Origin: Cyanomargarita calcarea GSE-NOS-MK-12-04C
GTDB taxonomy: Bacteria; Cyanobacteriota; Cyanobacteriia; Cyanobacteriales; Nostocaceae
Reading direction: 5' to 3'
Assembly: GCA_019359595.1 (NCBI GenBank)
Contig: JAHHGZ010000012.1
Coordinates: 123,608 to 187,607, forward strand
DNA length: 64,000 nt
Below are positions 18,811 to 27,498 of the stretch, piece after piece (within the stretch, counting starts at the first letter, position 1; the number at the start of each line of letters is the position of its first letter). The notes under the pieces were generated by a model, which did not search any database, had not been told where the DNA came from, and was given only the letters and a program-made list of their open reading frames with translations. The position numbers and the translations under genes are program-made.

Positions 18811-19680
18811 TTAGGGGGATGAGATTCTTTGCATCCAGCGACGAGTACCAAAAAATTGACAGGAATTAGCAGCGATATTCGCGGCTTGTTTCAGTGCATC
18901 AGTAAAACTTTCTTGTAATATATAGTGACAAAAAGCTCCGTGAAAGATATCTCCAGCCCCTAGTGTATCAACAGCTTCAATAGTCGGCACATTTATCGTG
19001 CCAGTTTTATTACTGCTAAGGTATGTAATTGATTTTTCACCGTGGGTAATGGCGATATGGGGAATACCAAGTTTATAAAGATAAGCAAATACCTCTTGTT
19101 CAGTATCGCAACCTGGAGGATGAAAATTAGCAGAGCAGATAGCATAATCAACTTGATGTAATAATTCTTCAAATCCTGGTTTCCAACTACCACCATCGAT
19201 CACAACTGGAATCTTCTGCGCTTTCGCCATTTGAGCCTGGATAAACCCCACTGCCATCTGATGCCCGTCAATCAGTACAATATCAGTCTTTTGTAAAATA
19301 TTTGGTGGAATAGACACGCTCAAAGCTTGAGTTTTGGCAGCATTGATAGAAACTACAGCCCGTTCACCAGTTGTTTGAGTGACAATAATCGAAGAAACTG
19401 GTGGGGCAATTTCTGTGGTAGGGTCAAGGTCAGCGATCGCTATTTGATAATTTGCTAAATCTCCTTTGATTAACTGGGTCATTGGGTGAGAACCTACGAT
19501 GCCCAAAACTGTAGATTGATTTCCCAAATAACTGAAAGTGACTGCAGCATTTGTTGCTGGGCCACCCGCTGCTACAGTATAGTCATTAGCCACTATTTTT
19601 TGATTGTTCAAAGGTGCAGAATCAGCAAGGTAAATCAAATCCAGCGTTACCAAACCAACGAATAGTCCATTATTAGTCAT
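18811..19680 (-). CDS. PfkB family sugar kinase
   Basis: Ribokinase-type carbohydrate or nucleoside kinase, 289 residues. Diagnostic features are the first PfkB signature GGPATNAAVTFSYLG (about 38-52) and the second signature with catalytic base DTLGAGDIFHGAF (about 238-250). The C-terminus, QAANIAANSCQFFGTRRWMQ, is like that of fructokinase or sulfofructose kinase relatives. The substrate is not determined by the sequence. The ATG at 19680 is preceded by a heptamer-rich region, and cysQ lies 225 bp downstream on the same strand. Confidence 0.9.
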   Translation of the reverse strand: MTNNGLFVGLVTLDLIYLADSAPLNNQKIVANDYTVAAGGPATNAAVTFSYLGNQSTVLGIVGSHPMTQLIKGDLANYQIAIADLDPTTEIAPPVSSIIVTQTTGERAVVSINAAKTQALSVSIPPNILQKTDIVLIDGHQMAVGFIQAQMAKAQKIPVVIDGGSWKPGFEELLHQVDYAICSANFHPPGCDTEQEVFAYLYKLGIPHIAITHGEKSITYLSSNKTGTINVPTIEAVDTLGAGDIFHGAFCHYILQESFTDALKQAANIAANSCQFFGTRRWMQRISSP

Positions 19681-19789
19681 TTGTTAAATGTTGTTTGTTG
19701 TTTGTTAGTGGTTAGTGGTTGGTTGTTAATTGTTCCCCATCACCCACTCTGCTCCTCCCAACTCCTAACTCTACGGCTGTTAAGGTGTA

Positions 19790-19930
19790 GGCTGTAAAAT
19801 GGTTCTTTCTTCGCTTCTTCGTTACTACCCTCCGGGAAGGCGAAGCGTCTATCGCGGTTAAAAAAAAAGATATATTTAACCGCGAAGTAACGAAGAAGCG
19901 AAGGTAAGAGTAAAGGTTAGGTATTTTACA
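19790..19930. repeat. Nested long inverted repeat between pfkB-type gene and rsmI
   Basis: The outer arm CTTCGCTTCTTCGTTAC is repeated as GTAACGAAGAAGCGAAG (perfect 17 bp). Inside is a second pair CGCGGTTAAA / TTTAACCGCG, and at the far ends TGTAAAAT / ATTTTACA. The whole could fold into one cruciform of about 130 nt. It carries no gene and looks like another MITE. It lies between divergent genes, so it may influence either promoter. Confidence 0.65.
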
Positions 19931-19955
19931 CTAGTTCTTGAGTCACTTTAACAGG

Positions 19956-19996
19956 GGTACTCCTAACTCCCAACTCCCAACTCCTAACTCCTACCT
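19956..19996. repeat. CTAACTC/CCAACTC heptamer array in the rsmI leader
   Basis: Six CTAACTC-type units ending seven bases before the probable rsmI start codon at 20004. Confidence 0.75.
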
Positions 19997-20003
19997 GCCC
20001 AAA

Positions 20004-20873
20004 ATGCAAACCGAACCAAAACCAGGAACACTCTACATCGTCGCTACACCAATTGGGAACTTGGAAGATATGACATTCCGAGCAGTGCGAATTTTGCAAA
20101 CGGTGGATTTAATTGCAGCAGAAGATACACGTCACACGGGGAAGCTGCTACAACATTTTCAAGTCAAGACACCGCAATTGAGTTATCACGACCACAACAC
20201 CAACAGCCGCACTCCAGAATTATTAAATCACCTACAGAACTCAAAAGCGATCGCTCTGGTGACAGATGCGGGGATGCCACTGATTTCCGATCCTGGATAT
20301 GAACTAGTTCAAGCTTGTATCGCAGCAGGGATAACAGTAGTTCCCATTCCCGGTGCAAGTGCAGTAATTACAGCATTGAGTGCAGCAGGACTACCAACAG
20401 ATAAATTTGTCTTTGAAGGTTTTCTGCCAGCGAAATCTCAACAACGTCGAGAACATCTAGAGTTGCTCAAAGCAGAACCCCGCACTCTAATTTTCTACGA
20501 ATCTCCCCACCGCCTGCGGGAGACTTTACAAGATTTTGCAGATGTTTTGGGAGGCGATCGCCAAATCGTACTGGCACGAGAGCTAACCAAATTATATGAG
20601 GAATTTTGGCGGGGAACGATCTTTGAAGCTTGCGAACACCACCGCAACAAGGAACCCCAAGGTGAGTATACTTTGGTAGTTGCGGGTAAACTCGGCAGTC
20701 AACCCCAGTTAACCGAAGACCAACTGATTGCAGAATTGGAGGCTTTATTCAAACAGGGAATATCAAAATCCGAAGCAAGCAAAGAACTAGCGAAAGTCAC
20801 TTCCCTAAGCCGTCGTGAACTTTATCAACTAGCCCTTACTATTAAGACATCGACTCAAAGCGACGAACAATAA
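20004..20873 (+). CDS. rsmI: 16S rRNA (cytidine1402-2'-O)-methyltransferase
   Basis: Transfers a methyl group from SAM to the 2'-OH of C1402 in 16S rRNA. The 289 residues begin MQTEPKPGTLYIVATPIGNLEDMT, matching the tetrapyrrole-methylase-fold RsmI N-terminus, and contain IAAEDTRHTGKLL, the GAGMPLISDPGYELV-like block and IPGASAVITALSAAGL. The frame is open 22 codons upstream (19938), but that part is translated heptamer repeat, so ATG 20004 is preferred. The C-terminal RsmI HTH-like tail (EASKELAKVTSLSRRELYQLAL) is present. Confidence 0.95.
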   Translation: MQTEPKPGTLYIVATPIGNLEDMTFRAVRILQTVDLIAAEDTRHTGKLLQHFQVKTPQLSYHDHNTNSRTPELLNHLQNSKAIALVTDAGMPLISDPGYELVQACIAAGITVVPIPGASAVITALSAAGLPTDKFVFEGFLPAKSQQRREHLELLKAEPRTLIFYESPHRLRETLQDFADVLGGDRQIVLARELTKLYEEFWRGTIFEACEHHRNKEPQGEYTLVVAGKLGSQPQLTEDQLIAELEALFKQGISKSEASKELAKVTSLSRRELYQLALTIKTSTQSDEQ

Positions 20874-21054
20874 TCATTTGTAAAATCTAATTTATAATTA
20901 TTTTTTAGTGCTATTCAAAATCATGATGCACACTGTGCAGCGTCTCAATCATGAAGATCGGCTGCATCCAACGTTTGCCACCCCAACCAGGGAGTTTTGC
21001 CAGCCTTCTGGTAGCTTATTATAGGAAATAATCGATAACGAGGGAAGAGTAGTA

Positions 21055-21234
21055 ATGACTCAAGTGCTTCTAGGAGAGAATGAAGGAATAGATTCAGCTT
21101 TGCGTCGGTTTAAACGACAGGTTTCCAAAGCTGGAATTTTAGCTGATGTTAAGTATCACCGACATTTTGAAAACCCACAGGAAAAACGCAAACGCAAGGC
21201 CGTAGCTGCTAGACGCAAACGTCGTTTTAACTAA
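21055..21234 (+). CDS. rpsU: 30S ribosomal protein S21
   Basis: Small, basic ribosomal protein of 59 residues that helps the 30S subunit start translation. The sequence starts [20 protein letters not shown] and ends with a run of Arg/Lys (ARRKRRFN). That is the cyanobacterial S21 pattern. It has its own terminator at 21325. GGGAAGAG lies about 8 nt before the ATG. Confidence 0.96.
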   Translation: MTQVLLGENEGIDSALRRFKRQVSKAGILADVKYHRHFENPQEKRKRKAVAARRKRRFN

Positions 21235-21324
21235 AAATATTTGGTGCTGGCATTGATTGACGACTTAAACGTTAGACAAGCCACACAGTCAATATCATAA
21301 TTATACAAATTAAGCAAGATGAAC

Positions 21325-21346
21325 CGCACCCTTTTTTTTGGGTGCG
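21325..21346 (+). terminator. Terminator hairpin between rpsU and pth
   Basis: Stem CGCACCC / GGGTGCG with a loop of eight T. It lies between convergent genes rpsU (+) and pth (-) and can serve both; a run of T at 21357 onward supports the + direction. Confidence 0.75.
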
Positions 21347-21374
21347 CGTCCATTACTTTTTTTTCCTTTAAAAT

Positions 21375-22013
21375 TCAAGACTCAGTAAGTGTAATAGCCG
21401 CACTATTACAGCGATTCATTGCCTTTTCAACACCCTGTTTTAGACATAATTCAGCGCATTCGACTACAAACTGAAGTACTTCCGACATCAATTTATTTTC
21501 GACTGCAGAAAATCGCCCCAATACATGAGAGACAGTATTTACATCATCATTAGCAGCACCTTTTGGTTTACCGATGCCAATTCGCAAACGGGGGAAATTG
21601 TCGCTACTAAGATGTGCGATCGCGCTTTTCATGCCATTATGTCCACCTGCGGAACCAGATAAGCGCAGACGGGTTTTTCCCAAAGGCAAATCCATATCAT
21701 CATAAACTACCAAGACCGATTCTGGCGGTAACTTATACCAACTAGTCACCGCTTGTATTGACTGTCCCGAAAGATTCATATAAGTAAGTGGTTTCAGCAA
21801 GCGGATTTTGTCTCCACCTCGTGCGGTTCCTTCCCCAAACTCACCCTGAAACTTGCGATTTGTCGATACAGGAATTTGCCAGGAACGAGATAAAGCATCC
21901 ACAGCAGCGAAGCCAATATTATGGCGTGTTTGATCGTACTTCGGCTCTGGATTCCCCAAACCAACAATTAGCTGAGGAATTACCAAAGCCTTCTTAGCAA
22001 CAGCTTCCGTCAT
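21375..22013 (-). CDS. pth: Peptidyl-tRNA hydrolase
   Basis: Releases tRNA from peptidyl-tRNA dropped by ribosomes. The 212 residues contain VGLGNPEPKYDQTRHNIGF (about residues 14-32), with the catalytic His in TRHNIG, and the conserved VVYDDMDLPLGKTRLRLSGSAGGHNGMKS block. ATG 22013 is chosen over a TTG two codons upstream. It forms a minus-strand pair with tatA, which lies 35 bp upstream. Confidence 0.96.
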   Translation of the reverse strand: MTEAVAKKALVIPQLIVGLGNPEPKYDQTRHNIGFAAVDALSRSWQIPVSTNRKFQGEFGEGTARGGDKIRLLKPLTYMNLSGQSIQAVTSWYKLPPESVLVVYDDMDLPLGKTRLRLSGSAGGHNGMKSAIAHLSSDNFPRLRIGIGKPKGAANDDVNTVSHVLGRFSAVENKLMSEVLQFVVECAELCLKQGVEKAMNRCNSAAITLTES

Positions 22014-22048
22014 TTGCAATCGTTATCAACTGTAAAATATCTTTAATC

Positions 22049-22318
22049 CTAGCCTTCGGCAAGCCTTTCAGCTTCAACATCCTTTTGCACAGACTCAATT
22101 TGTTTCGGTTCTAACTCAGCAGTAGTCTTGACAACTTGTTCTAACTGTTGAGCTTCCCGCTTAAACTCATTTTGGAACTCCGACGAAGCTTCTTGAAAGC
22201 CACGAATCGCTTTTCCCATACTGCGACCAATTTCTGGAAGTTTTTTGGGTCCAAATATTAACAGTGCTACCACCATAATTACGCCCATTTCTGGTAGACC
22301 GATACCAAATATATTCAT
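22049..22318 (-). CDS. tatA: Sec-independent protein translocase TatA/TatE
   Basis: Pore-forming subunit of the twin-arginine export system. The 89 residues show one N-terminal membrane helix (GLPEMGVIMVVALLIFG), the FGPKKLPEIGRSMGKAIRGF hinge and amphipathic helix, and a charged C-terminal tail. The start at 22318 gives the classic MNIFGIGLPE N-terminus; the frame extends 14 codons upstream without reason. pth follows on the same strand. Confidence 0.95.
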   Translation of the reverse strand: MNIFGIGLPEMGVIMVVALLIFGPKKLPEIGRSMGKAIRGFQEASSEFQNEFKREAQQLEQVVKTTAELEPKQIESVQKDVEAERLAEG

Positions 22319-22416
22319 TTTTTTCTCCTGTAAACTGAAAAATTGACCAATTAAATCCACCTACATATGTAGTTTAGACAATTGTCAGTAGGATAGGCCT
22401 CCCACCTGTCGTGTTC

Positions 22417-22639
22417 AGATCCCCGACTTCTTCAAGGATGCAGAAGAGCGAATCAGGGGTAAGACCCCTCCGAAACCCGGAATCCCGCCGTCACCATAGA
22501 ATGGTGTGGCTAATTAAACAAAGCCCACCCTTCCAGGGTGTGGGCGTTATGTCGGGTATGCGAGAGAACTGTTTCGATCCTCATTGAGGGGTCAGACCTA
22601 CCATTCGCTCTTCTGCATCCTTCAAGAAGTCGGGGATCT
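22417..22639. repeat. 37-bp perfect inverted repeat enclosing about 150 bp
   Basis: The arm at 22417-22453 (begins AGATCCCCGACTTCTTCAAG) is repeated exactly in inverse orientation at 22603-22639. The enclosed 149 bp contain further small hairpins (AGGGGT/ACCCCT; GCCCACC..GGGTGTGGGC) and no open reading frame of note. This is the form of a MITE or a structured non-coding RNA. It lies 99 bp upstream of tatA. Confidence 0.8.
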
Positions 22640-22695
22640 AATTTTCATGTAGGCGTTCAGCCAGCCCGTAAGCCGAAGCCTATGCCGTAGGCTAG

Positions 22696-22898
22696 GGCTT
22701 ACGATCGAATGGCACGCTTGTTAACAGGATATTAAGCCAAGAAATAAATTTCACAGTAAGAAGCTGAAGTAAGCTTTAGCTTACTATGTGAGCCTTTCAA
22801 CCCGTTGAAACGGGTTTAAGCTTTCAGCCCGTTCGCGCAGCGTCCCGAAGGGATAATTTATTTCAGGGCTTAACAAGCGTGCCATTCGGCTTACGATC
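22696..22898. mobile_element. MITE with 18-bp TIRs and 11-bp target duplication
   Basis: Terminal inverted repeats GAATGGCACGCTTGTTAA (22707-22724) and TTAACAAGCGTGCCATTC (22870-22887) are perfect. Directly outside each is GGCTTACGATC (22696-22706 and 22888-22898), an 11-bp direct repeat that looks like a target-site duplication. The interior has no gene but contains the hairpin AACCCGTTGAAACGGGTT. It shares internal blocks with 6389-6522 and with 67-88. Confidence 0.8.
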
Positions 22899-22950
22899 CT
22901 CGAATAAACTTTTTAATACCCCGACAAGAACGCAGGTCGCCCATTTTGAA

Positions 22951-23003
22951 TTGGGGTCCTGTATCCCCATATATAAACTTCCTTCTTCCTTCTTCCTTCA
23001 TTC
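22951..23003. repeat. Dispersed leader plus TTCCTTC repeat, copy 1
   Basis: TTGGGGTCCTGTATCC, then ATATATAAAC and TTCCTTC heptamers. The same arrangement recurs at 24674-24749 with few differences, so the heptamer array travels with a fixed flank. Confidence 0.75.
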
Positions 23004-23006
23004 AGA

Positions 23007-23030
23007 TCAAAAAACCCGGACAAGCCGGGT
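23007..23030 (-). terminator. psbH terminator
   Basis: Stem ACCCGG / CCGGGT with loop ACAAG. On the minus strand it is followed by a run of seven T. It lies 43 bp after the psbH stop and is a canonical rho-independent terminator. Confidence 0.85.
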
Positions 23031-23072
23031 ATCACACAGCCTGTAGTGCAGGCTTCTTAATGTTTGGATCGT

Positions 23073-23276
23073 TTAGCTGCCTAAACTTCGCCAATCGACT
23101 GTTACATCTTGGATAATCAATGATTTATTGTACAGTTGCAGAATAATCAGCAGAAATACAAAAAATAATCCCATAAAAACAGCCATTAAAGGCGTAGTAC
23201 CCCAACCCGGAGCAACTTTACCATACTCCGAGTTCAAAGGTCTAAGGATATCTCCCAAGCGCGTCCGTTGTGCCAT
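23073..23276 (-). CDS. psbH: Photosystem II 10-kDa phosphoprotein PsbH
   Basis: Single-helix thylakoid membrane subunit of photosystem II, needed for stability and for QB-site function. The 67 residues begin [21 protein letters not shown] and have one membrane helix ([22 protein letters not shown]). Length and sequence are typical of cyanobacterial PsbH. It is divergent from psbN, with 85 bp between their starts, the normal cyanobacterial arrangement. Confidence 0.98.
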   Translation of the reverse strand: MAQRTRLGDILRPLNSEYGKVAPGWGTTPLMAVFMGLFFVFLLIILQLYNKSLIIQDVTVDWRSLGS

Positions 23277-23361
23277 AGTTCACCTAAGATTGCTTGCCAA
23301 AGCTTTTTTTAATCTTCTGTAATATTCTATAAGAATAGCATTCATAATTTATCTCTAACTT

Positions 23362-23520
23362 ATGGAACTCGCAACAGTTCTTAGCAATTTGGAACCCGCA
23401 ACCGTCCTCGGTATTTCTGTCTCTGCTGTGGTAATTATTATTACAGCGGCTTCTATCTATACCTCCTTCGGTCCCCCAGCCAAGGAACTCTCCGACCCCT
23501 TTGAAGACCACGAAGACTAG
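23362..23520 (+). CDS. psbN: Photosystem II assembly protein PsbN, N-terminally extended
   Basis: A 52-residue single-helix protein ending IYTSFGPPAKELSDPFEDHED, the PsbN signature. PsbN is needed for assembly or repair of photosystem II rather than being a stable subunit. The usual length is 43 residues. Here an extra nine residues near the N-terminus give MELATVLSNLEPATVLGIS, which looks like a local duplication of the ATVL segment. It is divergent from psbH. Confidence 0.95.
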   Translation: MELATVLSNLEPATVLGISVSAVVIIITAASIYTSFGPPAKELSDPFEDHED

Positions 23521-23701
23521 AATAGTTAAGACTTTGCCAGCGCTGAGTTCTGAGTTTTCCTTAGAATGAAACCTTTATATTTATAGATAAATTCTTCAAA
23601 TATTCAGTCTCAGTAACTGGCGTGATATTTTACTACCTATACTTCTTCTGCCACCTTTATAGGTAATCTATGCGGACAAATAGGAGTTGTGGGTTCGGCA
23701 A

Positions 23702-23727
23702 AAAGCGGTCAGATTTTCTGCCGCTTT
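23702..23727. terminator. Hairpin between psbN and mazG
   Basis: Imperfect stem AAAGCGGTCAGA / TCTGCCGCTTT between the convergent genes psbN and mazG; on the plus strand it is followed by a short AT stretch. Confidence 0.55.
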
Positions 23728-23749
23728 ATAGCCGTTGGATGCAAAAATC

Positions 23750-24589
23750 TTAAGTTTCGTGTTGGACGTTCTCATCTTTTTGGAAAGCTAATTGCTTTTT
23801 TGCCTGTTGCCAAAGCGCTTCTAACTCATCCAAAGTGTAATCTGAAAGTGGGCGATCGCTAAATGTCTCCATTTTTTGCAACCTTTGGATAAAGCGCTGA
23901 TTTGTTCCCCGTAAAGCTTCACTGGCATCAAGTTTATACCAACGCGCCAATTGCAGAACGGAAAATAGCAAATCTCCTAATTCTGCTTGTTGTGCTGCTG
24001 GTGTTTCAAGAGCCAAAGCCTGCTTAAACTCCCCCAACTCCTCATTAAACTTATCCCAAACACCATCAATATTTTCCCACTCAAAGCCAGCGTCAGCAGC
24101 ATGACGAGAAATTTTCATTGCCGCCATTATCGGGGGAAAAGTAGACGCATAACGACTAAGCTTATAGCTAAGTTTTTGGACATCTGGGGATAATTCACCC
24201 TTTTCTTTAGCTTTTATTTCTTCCCAATTTTGCCTTACCTCATCTACATTTTGCACTAGCACATCACCAAATACATGAGGATGTCGGCGAATTAATTTTT
24301 GGGAAATACCCTCAGCCACTTCTTTAAGAGAAAATTGCCCATACTCGTAAGCAATTTGGGCTTGCAATACTACCTGTAATAATAAATCTCCTAATTCTTC
24401 AGCGATCGCCGATAATTCACCACCCTTAATTGCATCCACCACTTCATAAGCTTCCTCAATCACATAAGGTGTCAGGGTTTCGGGAGTTTGTGCTAAATCC
24501 CAAGGACAACCACCATCAGGCGATCGCAACTTTGATACCACATCAATCAACTCTTGTAAAGCCGCCAAAGTATCCTTATTTCTTTCCAT
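23750..24589 (-). CDS. mazG: Nucleoside triphosphate pyrophosphohydrolase MazG
   Basis: Hydrolyses NTPs and dNTPs to the monophosphates, limiting non-canonical nucleotides and possibly ppGpp signals. The 279 residues contain two MazG domains. The first has the metal-binding EExxD-type pattern in EEAYEVVDAI and EELGDLLLQVVL (about 44-75); the second has EELGEFKQAL and AELGDLLFSVLQLARW (about 180-220). This is the normal two-domain length. ATG 24589 begins MERNKDTLAALQEL. Confidence 0.95.
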   Translation of the reverse strand: MERNKDTLAALQELIDVVSKLRSPDGGCPWDLAQTPETLTPYVIEEAYEVVDAIKGGELSAIAEELGDLLLQVVLQAQIAYEYGQFSLKEVAEGISQKLIRRHPHVFGDVLVQNVDEVRQNWEEIKAKEKGELSPDVQKLSYKLSRYASTFPPIMAAMKISRHAADAGFEWENIDGVWDKFNEELGEFKQALALETPAAQQAELGDLLFSVLQLARWYKLDASEALRGTNQRFIQRLQKMETFSDRPLSDYTLDELEALWQQAKKQLAFQKDENVQHET

Positions 24590-24667
24590 ATAACTGAGTC
24601 TGCCTCTACGTTTAAAAAATATTATTCTCCCTGTTCTTTTTAATACCCTGAGCTAATCAGGTGATTC

Positions 24668-24749
24668 GTTTTGAGTTGGGGTCCTGTATCCACATATATA
24701 AACCTCCTTCTTCCTTCTTCCTTCTTCCTTCTTCCTTCTTCCTTCATTC
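24668..24749. repeat. Dispersed leader plus TTCCTTC repeat, copy 2
   Basis: TTGAGTTGGGGTCCTGTATC, ATATATAAAC, and six to seven TTCCTTC units. The right end touches the stop codon of the DUF2227 gene. Copy 1 is at 22951-23003. Confidence 0.75.
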
Positions 24750-24753
24750 AAGC

Positions 24754-25371
24754 CTATTTTAAAGTTTTGGAATTTGTGCGACTTTTGCTAGTTTTTGGCT
24801 TTGATGGACTATTCCGCCTTGTTTTACGCTTCTTGATTTTCCCACGAGGGAATATACCTTTAACACCCTGCTTTTGGTAACGCTTATAAGCCGAACCAGT
24901 CCAATCGCTGAGGGAATGACTCATGGCACCCAGTTCCAGACCCAAAAACAGCGCTATAAATTCTGACGAGTAAATATTGAGCGATCGCCCTACTTCATTG
25001 CTCATACCCTGCCAATTCAAAGCCACAGTCCCCAACTTTTCCGCTATTACCAAAACGATAATTAGAAAAATTCCCACTATGGTTAGGAAATAAAGCACCC
25101 GCAAAGTCGTGCCAATAATCGGACCGTGAGATAAAAAAGAACGATGACGCAGACGTTTTTGATAAGGAATCCAAATGAAACGCAAGTAACCCCAGCGTTG
25201 GTACTGACGGGAGTAAATATCCAAATCGGGGCCAAACATCAGCCCACCCAACATAAACCCACCCGCTACCAATAGAGTCAGGTTGCCACTTTGAGTTTGC
25301 CAGAAGGTCAAACCGGCGATACAAGGCAAAGACCAGAGAGTGATGCGATCGTGAGTCCGACCAGAGGGCAT
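24754..25371 (-). CDS. DUF2227 putative metal-binding membrane protein
   Basis: A 205-residue protein of the DUF2227 family. The N-terminal MPSGRTHDRITLW holds a conserved His-Asp pair, and GPDLDIYSRQYQRWG and HRSFLSHGP carry further His/Asp residues, giving the putative metal site. Three to four membrane helices follow (GGFMLGGLMFG, TLRVLYFLTIVGIFLIIVLVI, EFIALFLGLELGAMSH). The C-terminal 40 residues are very Lys/Arg/Ser-rich. Function is unknown. Related membrane-bound hydrolase-like proteins exist, but the assignment stays at family level. Confidence 0.85.
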   Translation of the reverse strand: MPSGRTHDRITLWSLPCIAGLTFWQTQSGNLTLLVAGGFMLGGLMFGPDLDIYSRQYQRWGYLRFIWIPYQKRLRHRSFLSHGPIIGTTLRVLYFLTIVGIFLIIVLVIAEKLGTVALNWQGMSNEVGRSLNIYSSEFIALFLGLELGAMSHSLSDWTGSAYKRYQKQGVKGIFPRGKIKKRKTRRNSPSKPKTSKSRTNSKTLK

Positions 25372-25527
25372 AATTTAGGAGGGGCGGGGTAACCTCACCC
25401 GTACGGGAGTTAGGAGGCTCAGAACATTCTGTCTGTACTGAGTTGGAAGTGGTCAAAAAATATTTTCTCAAAAATACTAGCGCGATTCAGGAAAGTTTGG
25501 TAAGATTATTTCTTGTAAGCGAAAAAC

Positions 25528-25600
<73 letters not shown>

Positions 25601-25874
25601 TTAGAAAAATTAAGGCTAGGAAAAATTTAAGACTTTTTCCTAGTTTTATTAATTAGGTGTATTCAAAGCTTAAAAAAACCCTCAACTTAAACTTTTAGCC
25701 TACCGATTACTAACTATTAACTAATTGCTACCCACAGTTACGTAGATACAGGAAAAAAGGCTACGAAACTATCGCTTTTGCGTAGCCCACGCAGGTGGGC
25801 TTTCTACGTATAGCGACACCCTTCTAGGGTGTTGCGACCTCGTGCAAGATATTAAGTAATCCGACTTGGGTAAT

Positions 25875-26099
25875 TATACCAATTCTGTATGAGGTTGCGC
25901 TTTATTCACCCACACGCTATTCGTCTGGACGCCGGTGCTTCTCCTGTCGGAGACGCTACGCGAACAAGTCGGCTGCATCCGCCCAACGCACTGGCAAAGG
26001 CTTGCGATTAGCAAAGGGGTACATAGGCGCTGAACGCTTACCGCAGGTAGCCCACCTTACTGTGGGCTATTAATTGCGTCTTCATACTATTTGGTATTA
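25875..26099. mobile_element. MITE-like repeat, TTATACCAATT ends, copy 1
   Basis: About 225 bp bounded by TTATACCAATT and TTTGGTATTA (imperfect inverted repeats). The interior, read on the minus strand, matches 61541-61690: TATGAAGACGCAATTAATAG, a GCCCACNNAGGTGGGC hairpin, CCAGTGCGTTGGGCGG, GAAGCACC, GGCGTCCA and GTGTGGGTGAATAAA. The right terminus supplies the stop codon of the adjacent gene at 26097. A partial further copy of the GCCCACGCAGGTGGGC hairpin lies at 25785-25820. Confidence 0.7.
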
Positions 26100-26969
26100 G
26101 GCTTGTTTAACAGATAGAAGTTGATTCGCTAATTCACGTAACTTCTGCTTCAATTCCGGAGGTTGCTTTGGTTTCGGATACCCTTTCAACTTCGGCTCTA
26201 CTACCACTATAGCCTGTTCAAACATAGTCCAGAGATAGCCAGCACTTTGGTTCACAGCTTCTTTCCAATGTTTCGCTTTATTCCCTCTTGGCTGGCTTAG
26301 TTTGCTGGGATTAATCTGCATATTTTGAGCAATCAAATTAAAGTTAGCTAATGCAAACTCTAGAAGCTCTTCTTGTTGTTCTCGGACTATTTCAAGTCTT
26401 CTGTGTTCTATCTCCTCTTGCATTTTAATATCAGTCTGAATTACCTGTAGAGCATTCCCAAGTATGGGTTTCTCCTTGATAACTTCTCGGACTATTGGAT
26501 AAATTTTGTTATAGGTAAAATCAGCTTCTGCGTGGGTATTTTCGATGGCACTAACTTCATCTATCGATAGTTCTTCTGCCAACTTGTTACAGAACAAGTC
26601 GAAGTTATTAAACACATGACGAGCGATTGTATTTGTTTGATAGCTTATTGAAATTAACTCTAGCAACTCATCGTTACTAATATCGAAGCTGTAAGTATCT
26701 AAGTAATTTTTTAGCGCTTGGTACTTCGCATCCTTGTTAGCTTCACGGGTTAAAGCAGATTTCGCACGACGGGCTAATTGGGCATCCAACTCGGCTCTAA
26801 TCTCCACACAAACCTTGTCTACTAAACTTTTCTTCCAAAGTTTGATTGGTGCCGCAGAGTGATATTTAGTATTCCTTTTAAGCTCCGGCTCACCGAGGTA
26901 CTTCTCAATGAGCGTAGGAGTGAATCCAAGTGCCTTAATGTTTGTTAAACAATAGTTTTGTTGGTTCAT
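26097..26969 (-). CDS. Protein of unknown function with N-terminal LIEKYLGEP motif
   Basis: A 290-residue soluble protein. The N-terminal 60 residues (ALGFTPTLIEKYLGEPELK, then YHSAAPIKLWKKSLVDKV) resemble a short domain found at the start of many bacterial proteins that use the LIxKFLGEPD pattern. I cannot assign a function to it. The remainder is helical with long charged stretches (EEIEHRRLEIVREQQEELLE). The stop codon lies inside the end of the adjacent MITE, so the natural C-terminus may have been altered. It is not obviously part of the prophage. Confidence 0.65.
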   Translation of the reverse strand: MNQQNYCLTNIKALGFTPTLIEKYLGEPELKRNTKYHSAAPIKLWKKSLVDKVCVEIRAELDAQLARRAKSALTREANKDAKYQALKNYLDTYSFDISNDELLELISISYQTNTIARHVFNNFDLFCNKLAEELSIDEVSAIENTHAEADFTYNKIYPIVREVIKEKPILGNALQVIQTDIKMQEEIEHRRLEIVREQQEELLEFALANFNLIAQNMQINPSKLSQPRGNKAKHWKEAVNQSAGYLWTMFEQAIVVVEPKLKGYPKPKQPPELKQKLRELANQLLSVKQA

Positions 26970-27498
26970 GTATTTTTTCCTTAATTTTTGTCTAGTTTTA
27001 AGTCTTTTAATTTATTTCGGGTCAAGCGCAATCTTCACCTGTTGTTTTAATTTCCCCTTTCTTCCCGCAACTCAATCCTGAAGATTTAGGGTAGTGCAAA
27101 TGGGCTTCAACTTCTTCTGATGCTCAAGCACGACATTACCCCAACATAGGACTCACGGATTTCTGACAAGTTAGAGAAAAAAGGTCAGTTAAAAACGGCC
27201 AAGATGTATATTGCGTGAACATCCCAGCAGCACGTACCACAACCTCAAATAATACTGATTATATCCCAAGTCCTTTGTCAACCACTCCAAGCGAACCGTG
27301 ATTGTCGGCGCCGAACGCTATCGCACGACTGAACGATCTCCCAAAACAGTCTGACCCATTAATGAATCCTTGTTTCTCAACCTCAAATCTGAATTAAGCC
27401 AGTTTGAATCTGAGAGTTGAAACTAAAACGCACCTAGCATACCTATAAAATGTATTTATTAATACATATTAAGTTCGGTCGATGAAAGAACTACCACC
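26970..27498. other. Intergenic region
   Basis: About 530 bp in which I see no gene, RNA or clear repeat. It contains a short TTTAATTTATTTCGGG piece at about 27006 resembling the inner block of the repeat at 6389-6522. Confidence 0.4.
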
